This document shows, one piece after another, positions 1 to 8,009 of a DNA stretch of 64,000 bases (its first letter is position 1; each line of letters starts with the position of its first letter). A model generated the notes under the pieces. It was not told where the DNA came from. It ran no database searches and saw nothing but the letters and a program-made list of their open reading frames with translations. This stretch comes from Fidelibacterota bacterium. GTDB taxonomy: Bacteria > Fidelibacterota > SORT01. The stretch is taken from contig JACZYG010000008.1 in the NCBI GenBank assembly GCA_022571215.1, positions 44,332 to 108,331 on the forward strand. The letters are read 5' to 3'. Made by a program: the position numbers and the translations under genes.

Positions 1-58
1 AGCTAAGAGCCAGTAAAATCGGCGGAATACTCAGAAGCAGCGGTGTAAGATTTCTCAT
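1..58 (-). CDS. N-terminal fragment of an unidentified hydrophobic protein
   Basis: An ATG at 58-56 opens a reading frame that runs off the left edge and gives MRNLTPLLLSIPPILLAL and one more residue. The stretch is strongly hydrophobic, like a signal peptide or first membrane segment. The ATG overlaps the stop codon of the upstream recombinase gene (TAATG), which suggests translational coupling and one transcript. Nineteen residues are not enough to name a family. Confidence 0.5.
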   Translation of the reverse strand, partial: MRNLTPLLLSIPPILLALS

Positions 59-981
59 TATCCTCTCGGATGGAAAGTTTTATGTACCTCTTTGAGGTAT
101 TCCCGGTCAACGTGTGTGTATATTTGTGTCGTTGATATACTAACGTGTCCAAGCATCTCCTGCACTGATCTAAGGTCGGCTCCGCCCTCTAAAAGATGCG
201 TCGCGAAGGAATGCCTGAATGTATGCGGACTCACGTCCTTTTCTATACCCGCCTTACCGATCTGTTTTTTGAACAGTTTGAAAAAACCGTCGCGGGTCAT
301 TCTTTTTCCTCTCGCGTTCAGGAAGAGAAAATCGCCCGAACTCCCCACTTTCGCTATCTGCGGTCTCGCGTCTGAACTCCAAAGCCCGATCCACCGGAAC
401 GCTTCCTCTCCGAGCGGGATTATCCGCTCTTTTGACCTCTTCCCTATCACTCTGATAATTCCTTCTTCCTTAAAAACATTACTAATAATAAGATTGATCA
501 ACTCGCTTACCCTCAATCCCGCGCCGTATAAAACCTCGAACATCGTCCGATCCCGAATTCCGGTCAGTGATGAACTATCAATCGAGTTTAATATACGCTT
601 TATTTCGGTATACTCAAGAACCTGTGGCAGTTTTTTGCTCATCCGGGGCGTTTGAAAATTCTGCGTCGGGTCTTTCTTGGTTATATCCTCATCCTCAAGG
701 AATCGGTGAAACGCTTTTAAGGCGGAGAGGTTTTGAGCAACGCTCCGCGAAGACAATCCCAACGATGAAAGTTCGGTGAACAGCCCCTCCACATTGTCAT
801 AGCTGACTTCATCAGGGTTAGTAATACCTTTATCCGCAAGATAAGAAATGTATCGTTTTAGGGCGATAGAGTATGCCGAGATCGTGTTCTCGGAGAGGTT
901 ACGCTCCATGCGAAGGTAAATGAAAAAATCCTTTAACTGATCCTGAAATTCGCTTCTCTCTTCGGAGCCGTTAGCCTGCAT
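58..981 (-). CDS. xerD: Tyrosine recombinase XerC/XerD
   Basis: This is a site-specific tyrosine recombinase of the Xer type, which resolves chromosome dimers at dif together with FtsK. The N-terminal SAM-like DNA-binding domain spans about residues 12-100 and the catalytic domain about 115-300. The catalytic set is complete: Arg157 (GLRVSEL), Lys181 (GKRSKER), His253 and Arg256 (HTFRH), His279 (LGHV) and nucleophile Tyr288 (TQIYTHV). The length of 307 residues is normal for XerC/XerD. No integrase-specific extension or attachment site is seen, so a housekeeping role is more likely than a phage one. XerC and XerD cannot be told apart by eye, so the symbol is a best guess. Confidence 0.9.
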   Translation of the reverse strand: MQANGSEERSEFQDQLKDFFIYLRMERNLSENTISAYSIALKRYISYLADKGITNPDEVSYDNVEGLFTELSSLGLSSRSVAQNLSALKAFHRFLEDEDITKKDPTQNFQTPRMSKKLPQVLEYTEIKRILNSIDSSSLTGIRDRTMFEVLYGAGLRVSELINLIISNVFKEEGIIRVIGKRSKERIIPLGEEAFRWIGLWSSDARPQIAKVGSSGDFLFLNARGKRMTRDGFFKLFKKQIGKAGIEKDVSPHTFRHSFATHLLEGGADLRSVQEMLGHVSISTTQIYTHVDREYLKEVHKTFHPRG

Positions 982-1278
982 AACTTTAATTTAATAGAAA
1001 TCCGATTGGAAGAAACTACTAAGTCACTTTTGGTATGCCTCGAACAGAGAGTAATGTGAAATCTCCTCCCTCTTTGAAGGGGGTGCTCCGCAGGAGCGGG
1101 CCTGCCCGACTAATGTCAGGCGGGGGATGTTATCTTTCGGTAATTTCTATAGTATGAACAGGATAAATTACACCCCTCGTCCGTCAGAAGACGGACACTC
1201 CCCTCAAGGGGAGAGGATCAAATATTCCCCTCTATCAAGAGGCGAAGTCCTGCGTAAGAGGTGGATGATTTTTAAATT

Positions 1279-1380
1279 AAACCGTTAAAACGGTTTCTCG
1301 TATTGTCAGCTGTTATTAACCCCTGGATTAATCCAGGGGTTAGTGAGATTACCTAAATCTCATAAACCATTTTAATGGTT
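1279..1380. repeat. Three-hairpin repeat block, copy 1
   Basis: Three palindromes follow one another: AAACCGT-TAAA-ACGGTTT (1279-1296), a perfect 20-bp palindrome with half-site CCCCTGGATT (1320-1339) and AACCATT-TT-AATGGTT (1365-1380). The same order recurs at 31790-31891 and 57824-57924, and a diverged copy lies near 49145-49210. Confidence 0.85.
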
Positions 1381-1448
1381 TTATTATAGAAAGCGGTCAG
1401 GGCTCCGAAGGAGTTTTAGGCAACAAGCCCCCTAACTCGCACACTACT

Positions 1449-1550
1449 GTCATTGCGAGGAATCCGTCAGAAGACGGATGACGTGGCAATCTCATGCTGA
1501 AGAATCAAATCTGAGATTGCTTCTCCCGATAAATCGGGATCGCAAAGACG
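1449..1550. repeat. GTCATTGCGAGG...GCAATCTC inverted-repeat module, copy 1
   Basis: The ends GTCATTGCGAGG and TCGCAAAGAC, and the inner GGCAATCTCA and TGAGATTGC, are near-complementary, so the module can fold on itself. It carries two nested small hairpins: ATCCGTC-AGAA-GACGGAT (1462-1479) and TCCCGAT-AA-ATCGGGA (1524-1539). Other copies keep the flanks but have different stems. Confidence 0.8.
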
Positions 1551-1798
1551 ATATTCTCCCCTCCTTTCCAAGGAGGGGAAGCCTCGAAGAGGCAGCCTGC
1601 CCGACTGATCTCAGGCGGGGGGTGGTTGGTTTGTGCGTGCGAGTCAGGATTCATCCTGACCGCCAATTATCGCATCTACGATGCGATAAATTCCCCTCTA
1701 TCAACCAGCCCGACATCGGTCTGGCGGGGAGGGAACTTTTTCAAACTCTTTTTTTTAGGAGAGAAATATGGGAATTGTTTTTCATATGTAAAAAATAT

Positions 1799-2400
1799 TC
1801 AAGATTTAAAAATATTATTATCTGAGTCCACAAAGTGAAGCAGCTTCCAGTAAGGTGAAGAATTTGTCATCTCAACAGCAACACTTATCACCTCACTATT
1901 GCCAATTTCTTTTTCTAAATATTCGTGTAACGATTCAAGACTAACATCGTCCCGCTCAAAATTTTCAAATTGCTCTGGTGTAAATTGGATCATAACCTTA
2001 TAATCATAATTATCTTGTTTATATGGATACATTATCTGAACTAATGATTCAATACCAGGATGTTGCTTACTTTCTTGAGATAGCTTAATGAGCATCTTCT
2101 TGATATATTCATAAGCATCTGCTTTCTACAATAAGTTTCCATATCGAAAATTTCATTACCTCTGAAGGATAAGTCCTCATCAAAGATAAAGGGATCAGTC
2201 GGGGAATTAGTGGAAGGATTTTTGAGGTTTCATCGGATTATTTCTAATTTTTTGCTCCGATTACCAAACTCGGAAATATTAGTACAAATATATATTGTTG
2301 AAAATTCATTCAGGATTTTTACCAGCCCTTCAATTTCAACTTCATCAAATATCAACTCAGAGCGCACCAGCCGCACCACTGCTCCTAACAATTGATAGCC
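1799..2400 (-). pseudogene. Decayed gene of unknown function
   Basis: On the minus strand, one frame reads from just after the stop of the upstream lipoprotein gene and looks coding (LLGAVVRLVRSELIFDE, then VEIEGLVKILNEF). It meets an in-frame TGA at 2232-2230, continues in the same frame (PTDPFIFDEDLSFRGNEIF), and appears to shift frame near 2120-2130 into the intact-looking 98-codon frame that starts at ATG 2095 and ends at 1799. Joined, the pieces would make about 200 residues. The family is not recognised. The region is AT-richer than its neighbours. The alternative is that only the 98-residue frame (1799-2095) is a real small gene. Confidence 0.45.
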
Positions 2401-2403
2401 GGC

Positions 2404-3552
2404 CTATTTGCTGACAAGAACATCTTCTAGATGAACCAACCTGACATCCATCATTTGACTCAAATAAGAATCTAAAAATGGCTTATGAGATGCTCCAATG
2501 ATTACAAGCATTCGTTTACCAGGATGTAAAACAGTCACTCGGCGAATATGAGATGCTATGTTGAGATTTCTAACTTCCCAAATAGCCACCCGACTGCGGT
2601 CTAAACCACTTGGCAAATTTGTCCGAAAAAACAAGTGCCACTGGTTCTTAACATCCTTTGAAGTGTATTCCGAAGAGTTTATATACAAATAGTAGGGTAA
2701 CAAATTACCTTCTTGAACAGCCTCTTGTAATCGCGACTCCGAATTGACGTATAATAATGAATTTGCAACTGATTTATACATTGGGTTGTCTTTAAGTTCA
2801 TTCATTAAGTTTGGCGCAATGGTCATAAATATATCTTTATCCTTATGGTCATCAATTGATTCAATTCGTTGCAATCCTATTGTTTTAGCCAGTACTATTC
2901 CTATTGAGCTAATTTCGTTCGGCTGTTTTAGCTGCTCATTAAGAAAAGTGGCAACATCCTCAGTTACGATTTCAGTGTTCGTACGGCTATTTTCTGGAAG
3001 ATACGACCATTGCAATAAGGCTGAATTAAGGTCATATGAGGCCAACATCCACATAACCAAGTTTAAACGTCTTGTGAGAAGATATTCATTCTTCATTTGT
3101 TTAGTCAAAACTTGCAAAAGTGAATCTGCTGTCTGTTCCGCTTCTTTTGTTGATACACCCAACAACTTCTGGGCTTGTTGACCATACTCAATTCTATCTT
3201 TTGCAAATTGATTGAGGACTTCAGAGTAATGTCCCTTCTTTCGTTGCATATCTTCAATTAGAGAAGATGGCATGCTTTCGACACTGATTAAGTCGGGTCT
3301 AAACTTTTCCAGGACAAACAAAAGAGAGTCTAATATTGAAGGATAAAAACCCTTACCCAACGAACGCAAATGTGGGGTAGCTAGCACCAAAATCTGGGTT
3401 TTTGAACTTTCGTCAATAGGAGCTTCCAAAATATCATTAGGAGAATTGTGGTTTTGTGATAATGAATGTGGTGCCCTAATATTTTCGGAACAGCCAAACA
3501 GTACAAACAGTATGAGAGTTGCTGACAAAATAGCCTGAAGATTTGAAATCAT
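2404..3552 (-). CDS. Predicted lipoprotein, DUF5694/TraB-like
   Basis: The protein of about 382 residues begins with a lipoprotein signal (MISNLQAILSATLILFVLFG followed by Cys21), so it should be anchored in a membrane. I chose the ATG at 3552 because GAGG lies eight bases upstream and it places the signal peptide at the N-terminus. An ATG at 3630 would add 26 residues before the signal. The body starts with LVLATPHLRSLGKGFYPSILDSLL, then FRPDLISVESMPSS, and ends with MLVIIGASHKPFLDSYL. This pattern resembles the DUF5694/TraB-like group, whose biochemical role is unknown. It lies 74 bp after the GGGPS gene, in an AT-richer stretch next to a decayed gene, which suggests an acquired segment. 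Confidence 0.6.
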   Translation of the reverse strand: MISNLQAILSATLILFVLFGCSENIRAPHSLSQNHNSPNDILEAPIDESSKTQILVLATPHLRSLGKGFYPSILDSLLFVLEKFRPDLISVESMPSSLIEDMQRKKGHYSEVLNQFAKDRIEYGQQAQKLLGVSTKEAEQTADSLLQVLTKQMKNEYLLTRRLNLVMWMLASYDLNSALLQWSYLPENSRTNTEIVTEDVATFLNEQLKQPNEISSIGIVLAKTIGLQRIESIDDHKDKDIFMTIAPNLMNELKDNPMYKSVANSLLYVNSESRLQEAVQEGNLLPYYLYINSSEYTSKDVKNQWHLFFRTNLPSGLDRSRVAIWEVRNLNIASHIRRVTVLHPGKRMLVIIGASHKPFLDSYLSQMMDVRLVHLEDVLVSK

Positions 3553-3626
3553 TTTATACCTCGTTTGACTTATGAATGACCTTCCCCCTATCCCTGAATG
3601 CAATATAGCCGTATGTGCTTCGGTAA

Positions 3627-4373
3627 TCACTCTTTCCAGTGGACTGCTTTGGCGAACTCGCCAATAAGAGCGGTGTCCATCTCCTCTTCGTGCACAGTAC
3701 CCGTGACGATGAAGGATGCGCCTGCTCTGGCTCTCAGTTCGGCGGATTCGGGCGTGTGAATTCCCCCGCCTACTATGACAGGCAAACCGACTTCACTACA
3801 TACCGCGGAAACGGTTTTCAGCGGCACGGGCATCTTTGCGCCGCTTCCCGCCTCTAAATAGATCGCCTTCATTCCCATCAGTTCCGCCGCCACGGAATGA
3901 GCTACGGTAATATCTTCCTTGTCTCTGGGAATAGGAAGCGTTCCGCTCATAAACAGCGCTGAACTGATGTTGCCGGATTCTATAAGAAGATACGCGGTTG
4001 ATATGGATTCGATCTTTGACCGTTTGATCCGCATCGCAGATTTTACCTGCTCCCCGATGATCTTATCCGCGTTTCGTCCGCTGAGAAGAGACAAATACAG
4101 AAGCATATCCGCCTTGTCGGAGAGCTGTTCAGCGGAACCCGGAAAGATTATCACCGGAAGTTCGGAAGATTTTTTCAGCGTTACGACTGCGGATTCGAAA
4201 TCTGAATTATTGATAAGACTCCCACCGACGAGAATTCCGTCGGCTCCCGCCTCGGAAATTGAGTTGGAAAATTCGGTTAACTTTCCGTTGGGAACGCTGT
4301 CAGGATCTATTAAGACAAGATAGGCTGTTCCCTTCGTTTTTACTGCTTCAAGAAGATTTTCCCATACAGACAA
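3627..4373 (-). CDS. Geranylgeranylglyceryl/heptaprenylglyceryl phosphate synthase family
   Basis: Enzymes of this family join sn-glycerol-1-phosphate to a polyprenyl diphosphate by an ether bond, the first committed step of archaeal-type lipids. The 248-residue TIM barrel shows the expected phosphate- and substrate-binding motifs: LIDPDSV (21-27), FPGS (77-80), YLEAGSGA (172-179), VGGGIHTPE (201-209) and IVTGTVHEE (222-230). It follows gcvPA by 3 bp, so it is probably expressed with the efp-acc-gcv genes. Group II GGGPS-like genes are known in Bacteroidetes and relatives. The chain length of the prenyl substrate cannot be read here, and the product may be an archaeal-type ether lipid or another prenyl-glycerol compound. 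Confidence 0.85.
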   Translation of the reverse strand: MSVWENLLEAVKTKGTAYLVLIDPDSVPNGKLTEFSNSISEAGADGILVGGSLINNSDFESAVVTLKKSSELPVIIFPGSAEQLSDKADMLLYLSLLSGRNADKIIGEQVKSAMRIKRSKIESISTAYLLIESGNISSALFMSGTLPIPRDKEDITVAHSVAAELMGMKAIYLEAGSGAKMPVPLKTVSAVCSEVGLPVIVGGGIHTPESAELRARAGASFIVTGTVHEEEMDTALIGEFAKAVHWKE

Positions 4374-4376
4374 TTT

Positions 4377-5735
4377 TCAGCTCACTTCACTCAGCAGACC
4401 TATAAACCGGTCCATCTCTTCTTTGGTTCGCTTCTCCGTGACACAGATCAGCATACAGTTTTCCAATCCATATTCATAAGGGGATAGATCGATACCCGCG
4501 AAGACCTTTTCATCCAAAAACGATTCTATTATCTTCGACGGAGCAACGGGAGTATTAACAACGAATTCTTTGAAGAACGGAGCGCTGAACATTACCTCAA
4601 AACCCGGCAATTTGTTTATTTCGTCCGCTAAATAGTGACTTTTGCGGGTGCTCAGCTCCGCGACGGTACTTATCCCTTCTTTACCCATCAACGCCATATA
4701 TATAGTGGCTGAAAGCATTACTAAACCTTGATTTGTGCAGATGTTGGAGGTAGCGCGCTCGCGTCTGATATGCTGTTCCCTTGTCTGTAGCGTCAGCACA
4801 AATCCCCTCTTGCCGTCTACATCCCAAGTCTGCCCGGCGATTCTGCCCGGCATGCGCCGTACGAGTTCCATTTTTGCGGCAAATATGCCGAGATACGGTC
4901 CGCCGAATTGTGTCGGGGAACCGAGGGATTGTCCCTCTCCTACCACTATATCAGCACCGTATTCACCCGGTTTTTTGAGAATCCCAAGCGATATCGGATC
5001 GGCGCTGACGATAAAGAGAGCATCGTTATCATGGGCTATGGCTGCCATCTCATCGGCAGCTTCTATGCAACCGAAGAAATTCGGCGTTTGAATCAGCAGA
5101 CCGGCGGTGTCCGAATCAACCAGGTCGGAAAGGGCTTTCAGATCGGTTGTTCCGTCAACTTGCGGCACAGTGACAAGCTCAACATCTCCCCCTTGAAGAT
5201 ACGTTTTGACCACAGCCCTATGATCCGGATTCACGGTAGACGCGATCACCAGTTTATTTCTTTTCTTCAGATTGACCGCAAGCAATCCTGCTTCGGCGAG
5301 CGCCGAAGCCCCGTCATACATTGACGCGTTTGCGACATCCATCCCCGTCAACGCGCAGATCATGGATTGATACTCAAATATTGCCTGAAGGGTTCCCTGC
5401 GAAACTTCCGGTTGATAAGGCGTGTAAGCGGTGAGATATTCCGAACGGCTGGTTATCTCTCCGATGACGGTCGGAACAAAATGATCATAGGCGCCTCCCC
5501 CTAAAAATGAAATTGCTTCACCCGTATGAACATTCCCGTTTGCAAGATCTCCGAGAAGTTTCAATACCTCATATTCTGAAAGTCCTTTACCTATACTTTC
5601 GAAATCGACATCAAGAAATTCCGGCGGGACATTGGAGAGTAATTCCTCAAAACTATCAACGCCGATAGCGTTGAGCATCTCCTTTCTGTCCTCCTCCGTG
5701 TTAGGAATAAGATGAAATGATTCTTCCAATGTCAT
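4377..5735 (-). CDS. gcvPA: Glycine dehydrogenase (decarboxylating) subunit 1, P-protein alpha
   Basis: This is the N-terminal half of the split P-protein of the glycine cleavage system, which decarboxylates glycine on PLP and passes the aminomethyl group to lipoyl GcvH. The length of 452 residues fits gcvPA. Typical segments are FLGGGAYDHFVP near residue 78, YTPYQPEVSQGTLQ near 104, MYDGASALAEA near 138 and GEGQSLGSPTQFGGPYLG near 267. Its start overlaps the gcvH stop by 4 bp (ATGA). The PLP-lysine subunit GcvPB and GcvT are not in the window and must lie elsewhere if the system is complete. Confidence 0.95.
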   Translation of the reverse strand: MTLEESFHLIPNTEEDRKEMLNAIGVDSFEELLSNVPPEFLDVDFESIGKGLSEYEVLKLLGDLANGNVHTGEAISFLGGGAYDHFVPTVIGEITSRSEYLTAYTPYQPEVSQGTLQAIFEYQSMICALTGMDVANASMYDGASALAEAGLLAVNLKKRNKLVIASTVNPDHRAVVKTYLQGGDVELVTVPQVDGTTDLKALSDLVDSDTAGLLIQTPNFFGCIEAADEMAAIAHDNDALFIVSADPISLGILKKPGEYGADIVVGEGQSLGSPTQFGGPYLGIFAAKMELVRRMPGRIAGQTWDVDGKRGFVLTLQTREQHIRRERATSNICTNQGLVMLSATIYMALMGKEGISTVAELSTRKSHYLADEINKLPGFEVMFSAPFFKEFVVNTPVAPSKIIESFLDEKVFAGIDLSPYEYGLENCMLICVTEKRTKEEMDRFIGLLSEVS

Positions 5736-6109
5736 TCGATCAACCCCGCATAATCATCGGCAGACAGAAGTTTGGCGATTTCCGTCTCATCGGAGAATTC
5801 AATTTTGACTATCCACCCCTTGCCGTAAGGATCGTCATTCACAAACTCAGGAGAATCGAGAAGTCCGGGATTTATCTCACTGATTTTTCCGGAAAGAGGG
5901 GCGTAAAGATCCTCGACGGTCTTTACCGCCTCAATTGTGCCGAATGTTTCGCCTATCCTGGTTTCATCACCGACAGTCGGCATCTCGAGCCACGCAATAT
6001 CCCCGAGCTCCGATTGGGCAAATTCCGTAACCCCGATAGTAGCTATATTTCCCTCTAATTTTATCCACTCATGTTCCTTTGTATATTTCAGATCAGCCGG
6101 TAGATTCAT
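5732..6109 (-). CDS. gcvH: Glycine cleavage system H protein
   Basis: GcvH is the lipoyl-carrying shuttle protein of the glycine cleavage system. The 125-residue length is standard. The lipoylation motif [14 protein letters not shown] puts the modified lysine at Lys63. The start overlaps the 3' end of accC by 17 bp and the stop overlaps gcvPA by 4 bp, so translation of the three genes is probably coupled. No glycine riboswitch is visible, which agrees with an internal position in the operon. Confidence 0.96.
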   Translation of the reverse strand: MNLPADLKYTKEHEWIKLEGNIATIGVTEFAQSELGDIAWLEMPTVGDETRIGETFGTIEAVKTVEDLYAPLSGKISEINPGLLDSPEFVNDDPYGKGWIVKIEFSDETEIAKLLSADDYAGLIE

Positions 6110-7526
6110 CGATCTTCTCCTTCTCTGTTTCTGCCGGTTGCAATCCGATTCTTTTACCGTAATCAGACCTTGATTTAAGAGTCGGGTCGAATTTAAATGA
6201 ATCTAAAAAGCTTGTGTCATAGTCCCCGCTTGCAAATTTTTCATGTTTAAGCACCTGTAGGTGAAACGGAAGCGTCGTTTTCGGTCCCTCGATGACACAT
6301 TCCTCAATACCTCTCTTCATTCTCCCTATAGCTTCCTCTCTTGTTCGTCCCCACGCGATCATTTTCGCAAGCAGTGAATCATAATATTGAGGTATTTCGT
6401 ATCCCGCGTATACGTGCGTGTCAACGCGTATACCGACTCCGCCCGGAACGTGGAATGCCGTAATAAGAGAGGGAGACGGCATGAAATTGTGTTCGGGATC
6501 TTCAGCGTTTATCCTGCACTCTATTGCATGCCATTGAGGCTTAGCGTTCAAGACCTCATCGCTGATAGGTTCTCCGGCGGCAATCCGTATCTGCTCTTTT
6601 AACAGGTCAACTCCGTAAACCATTTCGGTCACGGGATGCTCCACTTGTATCCGGGTGTTCATTTCCATGAAGTAAAAATTACCCTCTTTGTCGAGCAAAA
6701 ATTCAACGGTCCCCGCGTTGACATAATTTGCCTCACGAGCGCCCTTAATAGCGGCATCACCCATTTTTTTTCTCAATTCCGGTGAGACGGCGGGAGATGG
6801 AGATTCCTCGATAAGCTTCTGATGCCGTCGTTGAATAGAACAATCCCGTTCACCGAGATGGATGGTATTTCCATGATTATCGGCCAGGATTTGAATCTCT
6901 ATATGTCTCGGATTCTTAATAAATTTTTCCATGTATAGAGAACCGTTATCGAATGACTTTTGAGCTTCCGAAGCCGCCACCAAATACGCCTTCTCTATCT
7001 CCTCTTCACTCCTGACGATCCGCATCCCCTTGCCTCCCCCTCCGGCTGTCGCCTTCAGCATTACGGGGTAACCGATCTCGTTTGCGATCTTCACAGCTTC
7101 TTCCGCCGATTCGATGACTCCATCGCTACCCGGTATCACAGGCACGCCAGCTTTTTTCATATTCTTTTTTGCCAGCGCTTTGTCACCCATTTCGGCTATC
7201 ACTTTTCCGGGAGGTCCGATAAATGTGATATTCGATTCGGCGACGCAATCGGCGAAATTGGCGTTCTCCGCTAAAAATCCGTAACCCGGGTGGATAGCAT
7301 CAGAATTAGTTATCTCTGCCGTTGCGAGAATTTGGGGAATCAGGAGATAACTCTGCAATCCGGGAGGAGGACCGATACAGATCGCCTCATCGGAAAATTT
7401 TACATGCAGTGAATCTTCATCCGCCTCGGAGTACACCGCCACCGTTTGGATGCCAAGCTCGTGGCACGCGCGGATAATACGAAGAGCTATTTCTCCTCGA
7501 TTGGCTATGAGGATCTTTTTAAACAT
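6093..7526 (-). CDS. accC: Acetyl-CoA carboxylase, biotin carboxylase subunit
   Basis: Biotin carboxylase uses ATP and bicarbonate to carboxylate biotin on BCCP in the first step of fatty acid synthesis. The N-terminal domain begins [17 protein letters not shown], the ATP-grasp glycine-rich loop is [14 protein letters not shown] (about residues 158-171), and the active site is visible in [14 protein letters not shown] (about 289-302). At 477 residues it is about 25-30 longer than the usual 445-450. The extra C-terminus is charged and its last codons overlap the start of gcvH. It lies 10 bp after accB in the common accB-accC order. Confidence 0.96.
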   Translation of the reverse strand: MFKKILIANRGEIALRIIRACHELGIQTVAVYSEADEDSLHVKFSDEAICIGPPPGLQSYLLIPQILATAEITNSDAIHPGYGFLAENANFADCVAESNITFIGPPGKVIAEMGDKALAKKNMKKAGVPVIPGSDGVIESAEEAVKIANEIGYPVMLKATAGGGGKGMRIVRSEEEIEKAYLVAASEAQKSFDNGSLYMEKFIKNPRHIEIQILADNHGNTIHLGERDCSIQRRHQKLIEESPSPAVSPELRKKMGDAAIKGAREANYVNAGTVEFLLDKEGNFYFMEMNTRIQVEHPVTEMVYGVDLLKEQIRIAAGEPISDEVLNAKPQWHAIECRINAEDPEHNFMPSPSLITAFHVPGGVGIRVDTHVYAGYEIPQYYDSLLAKMIAWGRTREEAIGRMKRGIEECVIEGPKTTLPFHLQVLKHEKFASGDYDTSFLDSFKFDPTLKSRSDYGKRIGLQPAETEKEKIDESTG

Positions 7527-7536
7527 ACTTAGAGTG

Positions 7537-7980
7537 TTATCCGACGTCTATAAGGAATAGCGGCTCGTTATATTGAACCGGTTTAGAATTGTCTACAAGA
7601 ATTTCAATTATTACTCCCGAATACTCGGACTCGATCTCGTTCATAAGTTTCATCGCTTCCACGATACATAATACATCGCCTTCTTTTACCTTATCCCCGA
7701 CTTTTACGAATGGCTCCGCTTCGGGCGTGGATGCGGTATAGAAGGTGCCGACCATAGGAGATTTTATCTGAATATGATTCTCATTCGCGGATTGTTCGTC
7801 AGGAGTTGAATCAATCGAAACGGATGCCGCCTCTTCTTGCCCGGACACAACCTTTACCCCGTTACTATTCAAGCTTCCCTTTGATACTCGTATTTTTCTC
7901 CCCCAGCTGCTCAGTTCAATTTCGCCGATATCGGATTCTTCGAGTATTTTTATAAGCCGTTTGATCTTATCTTCGTTCAT
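7537..7980 (-). CDS. accB: Acetyl-CoA carboxylase biotin carboxyl carrier protein
   Basis: BCCP carries the biotin that AccC carboxylates and the carboxyltransferase uses. The C-terminal biotinyl domain (about residues 70-147) contains VEAMKLMNE with biotinylated Lys111. The N-terminal helix ([21 protein letters not shown]) and a Ser/Asp-rich linker precede it. The length of 147 is typical. It is 29 bp downstream of efp, matching the widespread efp-accB-accC order. The carboxyltransferase genes accA and accD are not in the window. Confidence 0.96.
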   Translation of the reverse strand: MNEDKIKRLIKILEESDIGEIELSSWGRKIRVSKGSLNSNGVKVVSGQEEAASVSIDSTPDEQSANENHIQIKSPMVGTFYTASTPEAEPFVKVGDKVKEGDVLCIVEAMKLMNEIESEYSGVIIEILVDNSKPVQYNEPLFLIDVG

Positions 7981-8009
7981 TCATATCTCCGAAAGGTAGC
8001 TTGAATTTT

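Larger units (their letters stand above)
982..1798. repeat. Intergenic hairpin mosaic, locus 1
   Basis: This gap of about 800 bp contains no convincing gene. It is a chain of short modules found again at seven other loci in the window. In order there are a GTCCGTC/GACGGAC hairpin (1179-1196), a three-hairpin block (1279-1380), a GTCAGGGC/GCCC-type module near 1395-1440, a GCGAGG...GCAATCTC module (1449-1550), a CCCCTCCTT/AAGGAGGGG hairpin followed by GCCTC-GAA-GAGGC (about 1558-1594), a GTCAGGAT/ATCCTGAC hairpin (1643-1660) and a TCGCATC/GATGCGA hairpin (1670-1686). The small open frames across it are by-products of the repeats. Confidence 0.85.

Noticed and set aside
58..981. Phage or genomic-island integrase
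   Set aside because: The recombinase has the length and motifs of XerC/XerD, no adjacent tRNA or attachment-site repeat is seen, and no phage genes are present.
1478..1825. Open frames of 70-115 codons in the plus strand of the gap after xerD
   Set aside because: They run through hairpin modules that recur at other loci in different frames, so they are not genes.
2230..2232. In-frame TGA as a selenocysteine codon
   Set aside because: SelA and SelB are encoded in the window, but the frame is broken again about 100 bp later, no SECIS-like hairpin is obvious and no known selenoprotein motif surrounds the codon.
6110..6130. Glycine riboswitch upstream of gcvH
   Set aside because: The start of gcvH overlaps accC, so there is no leader that could hold an aptamer.
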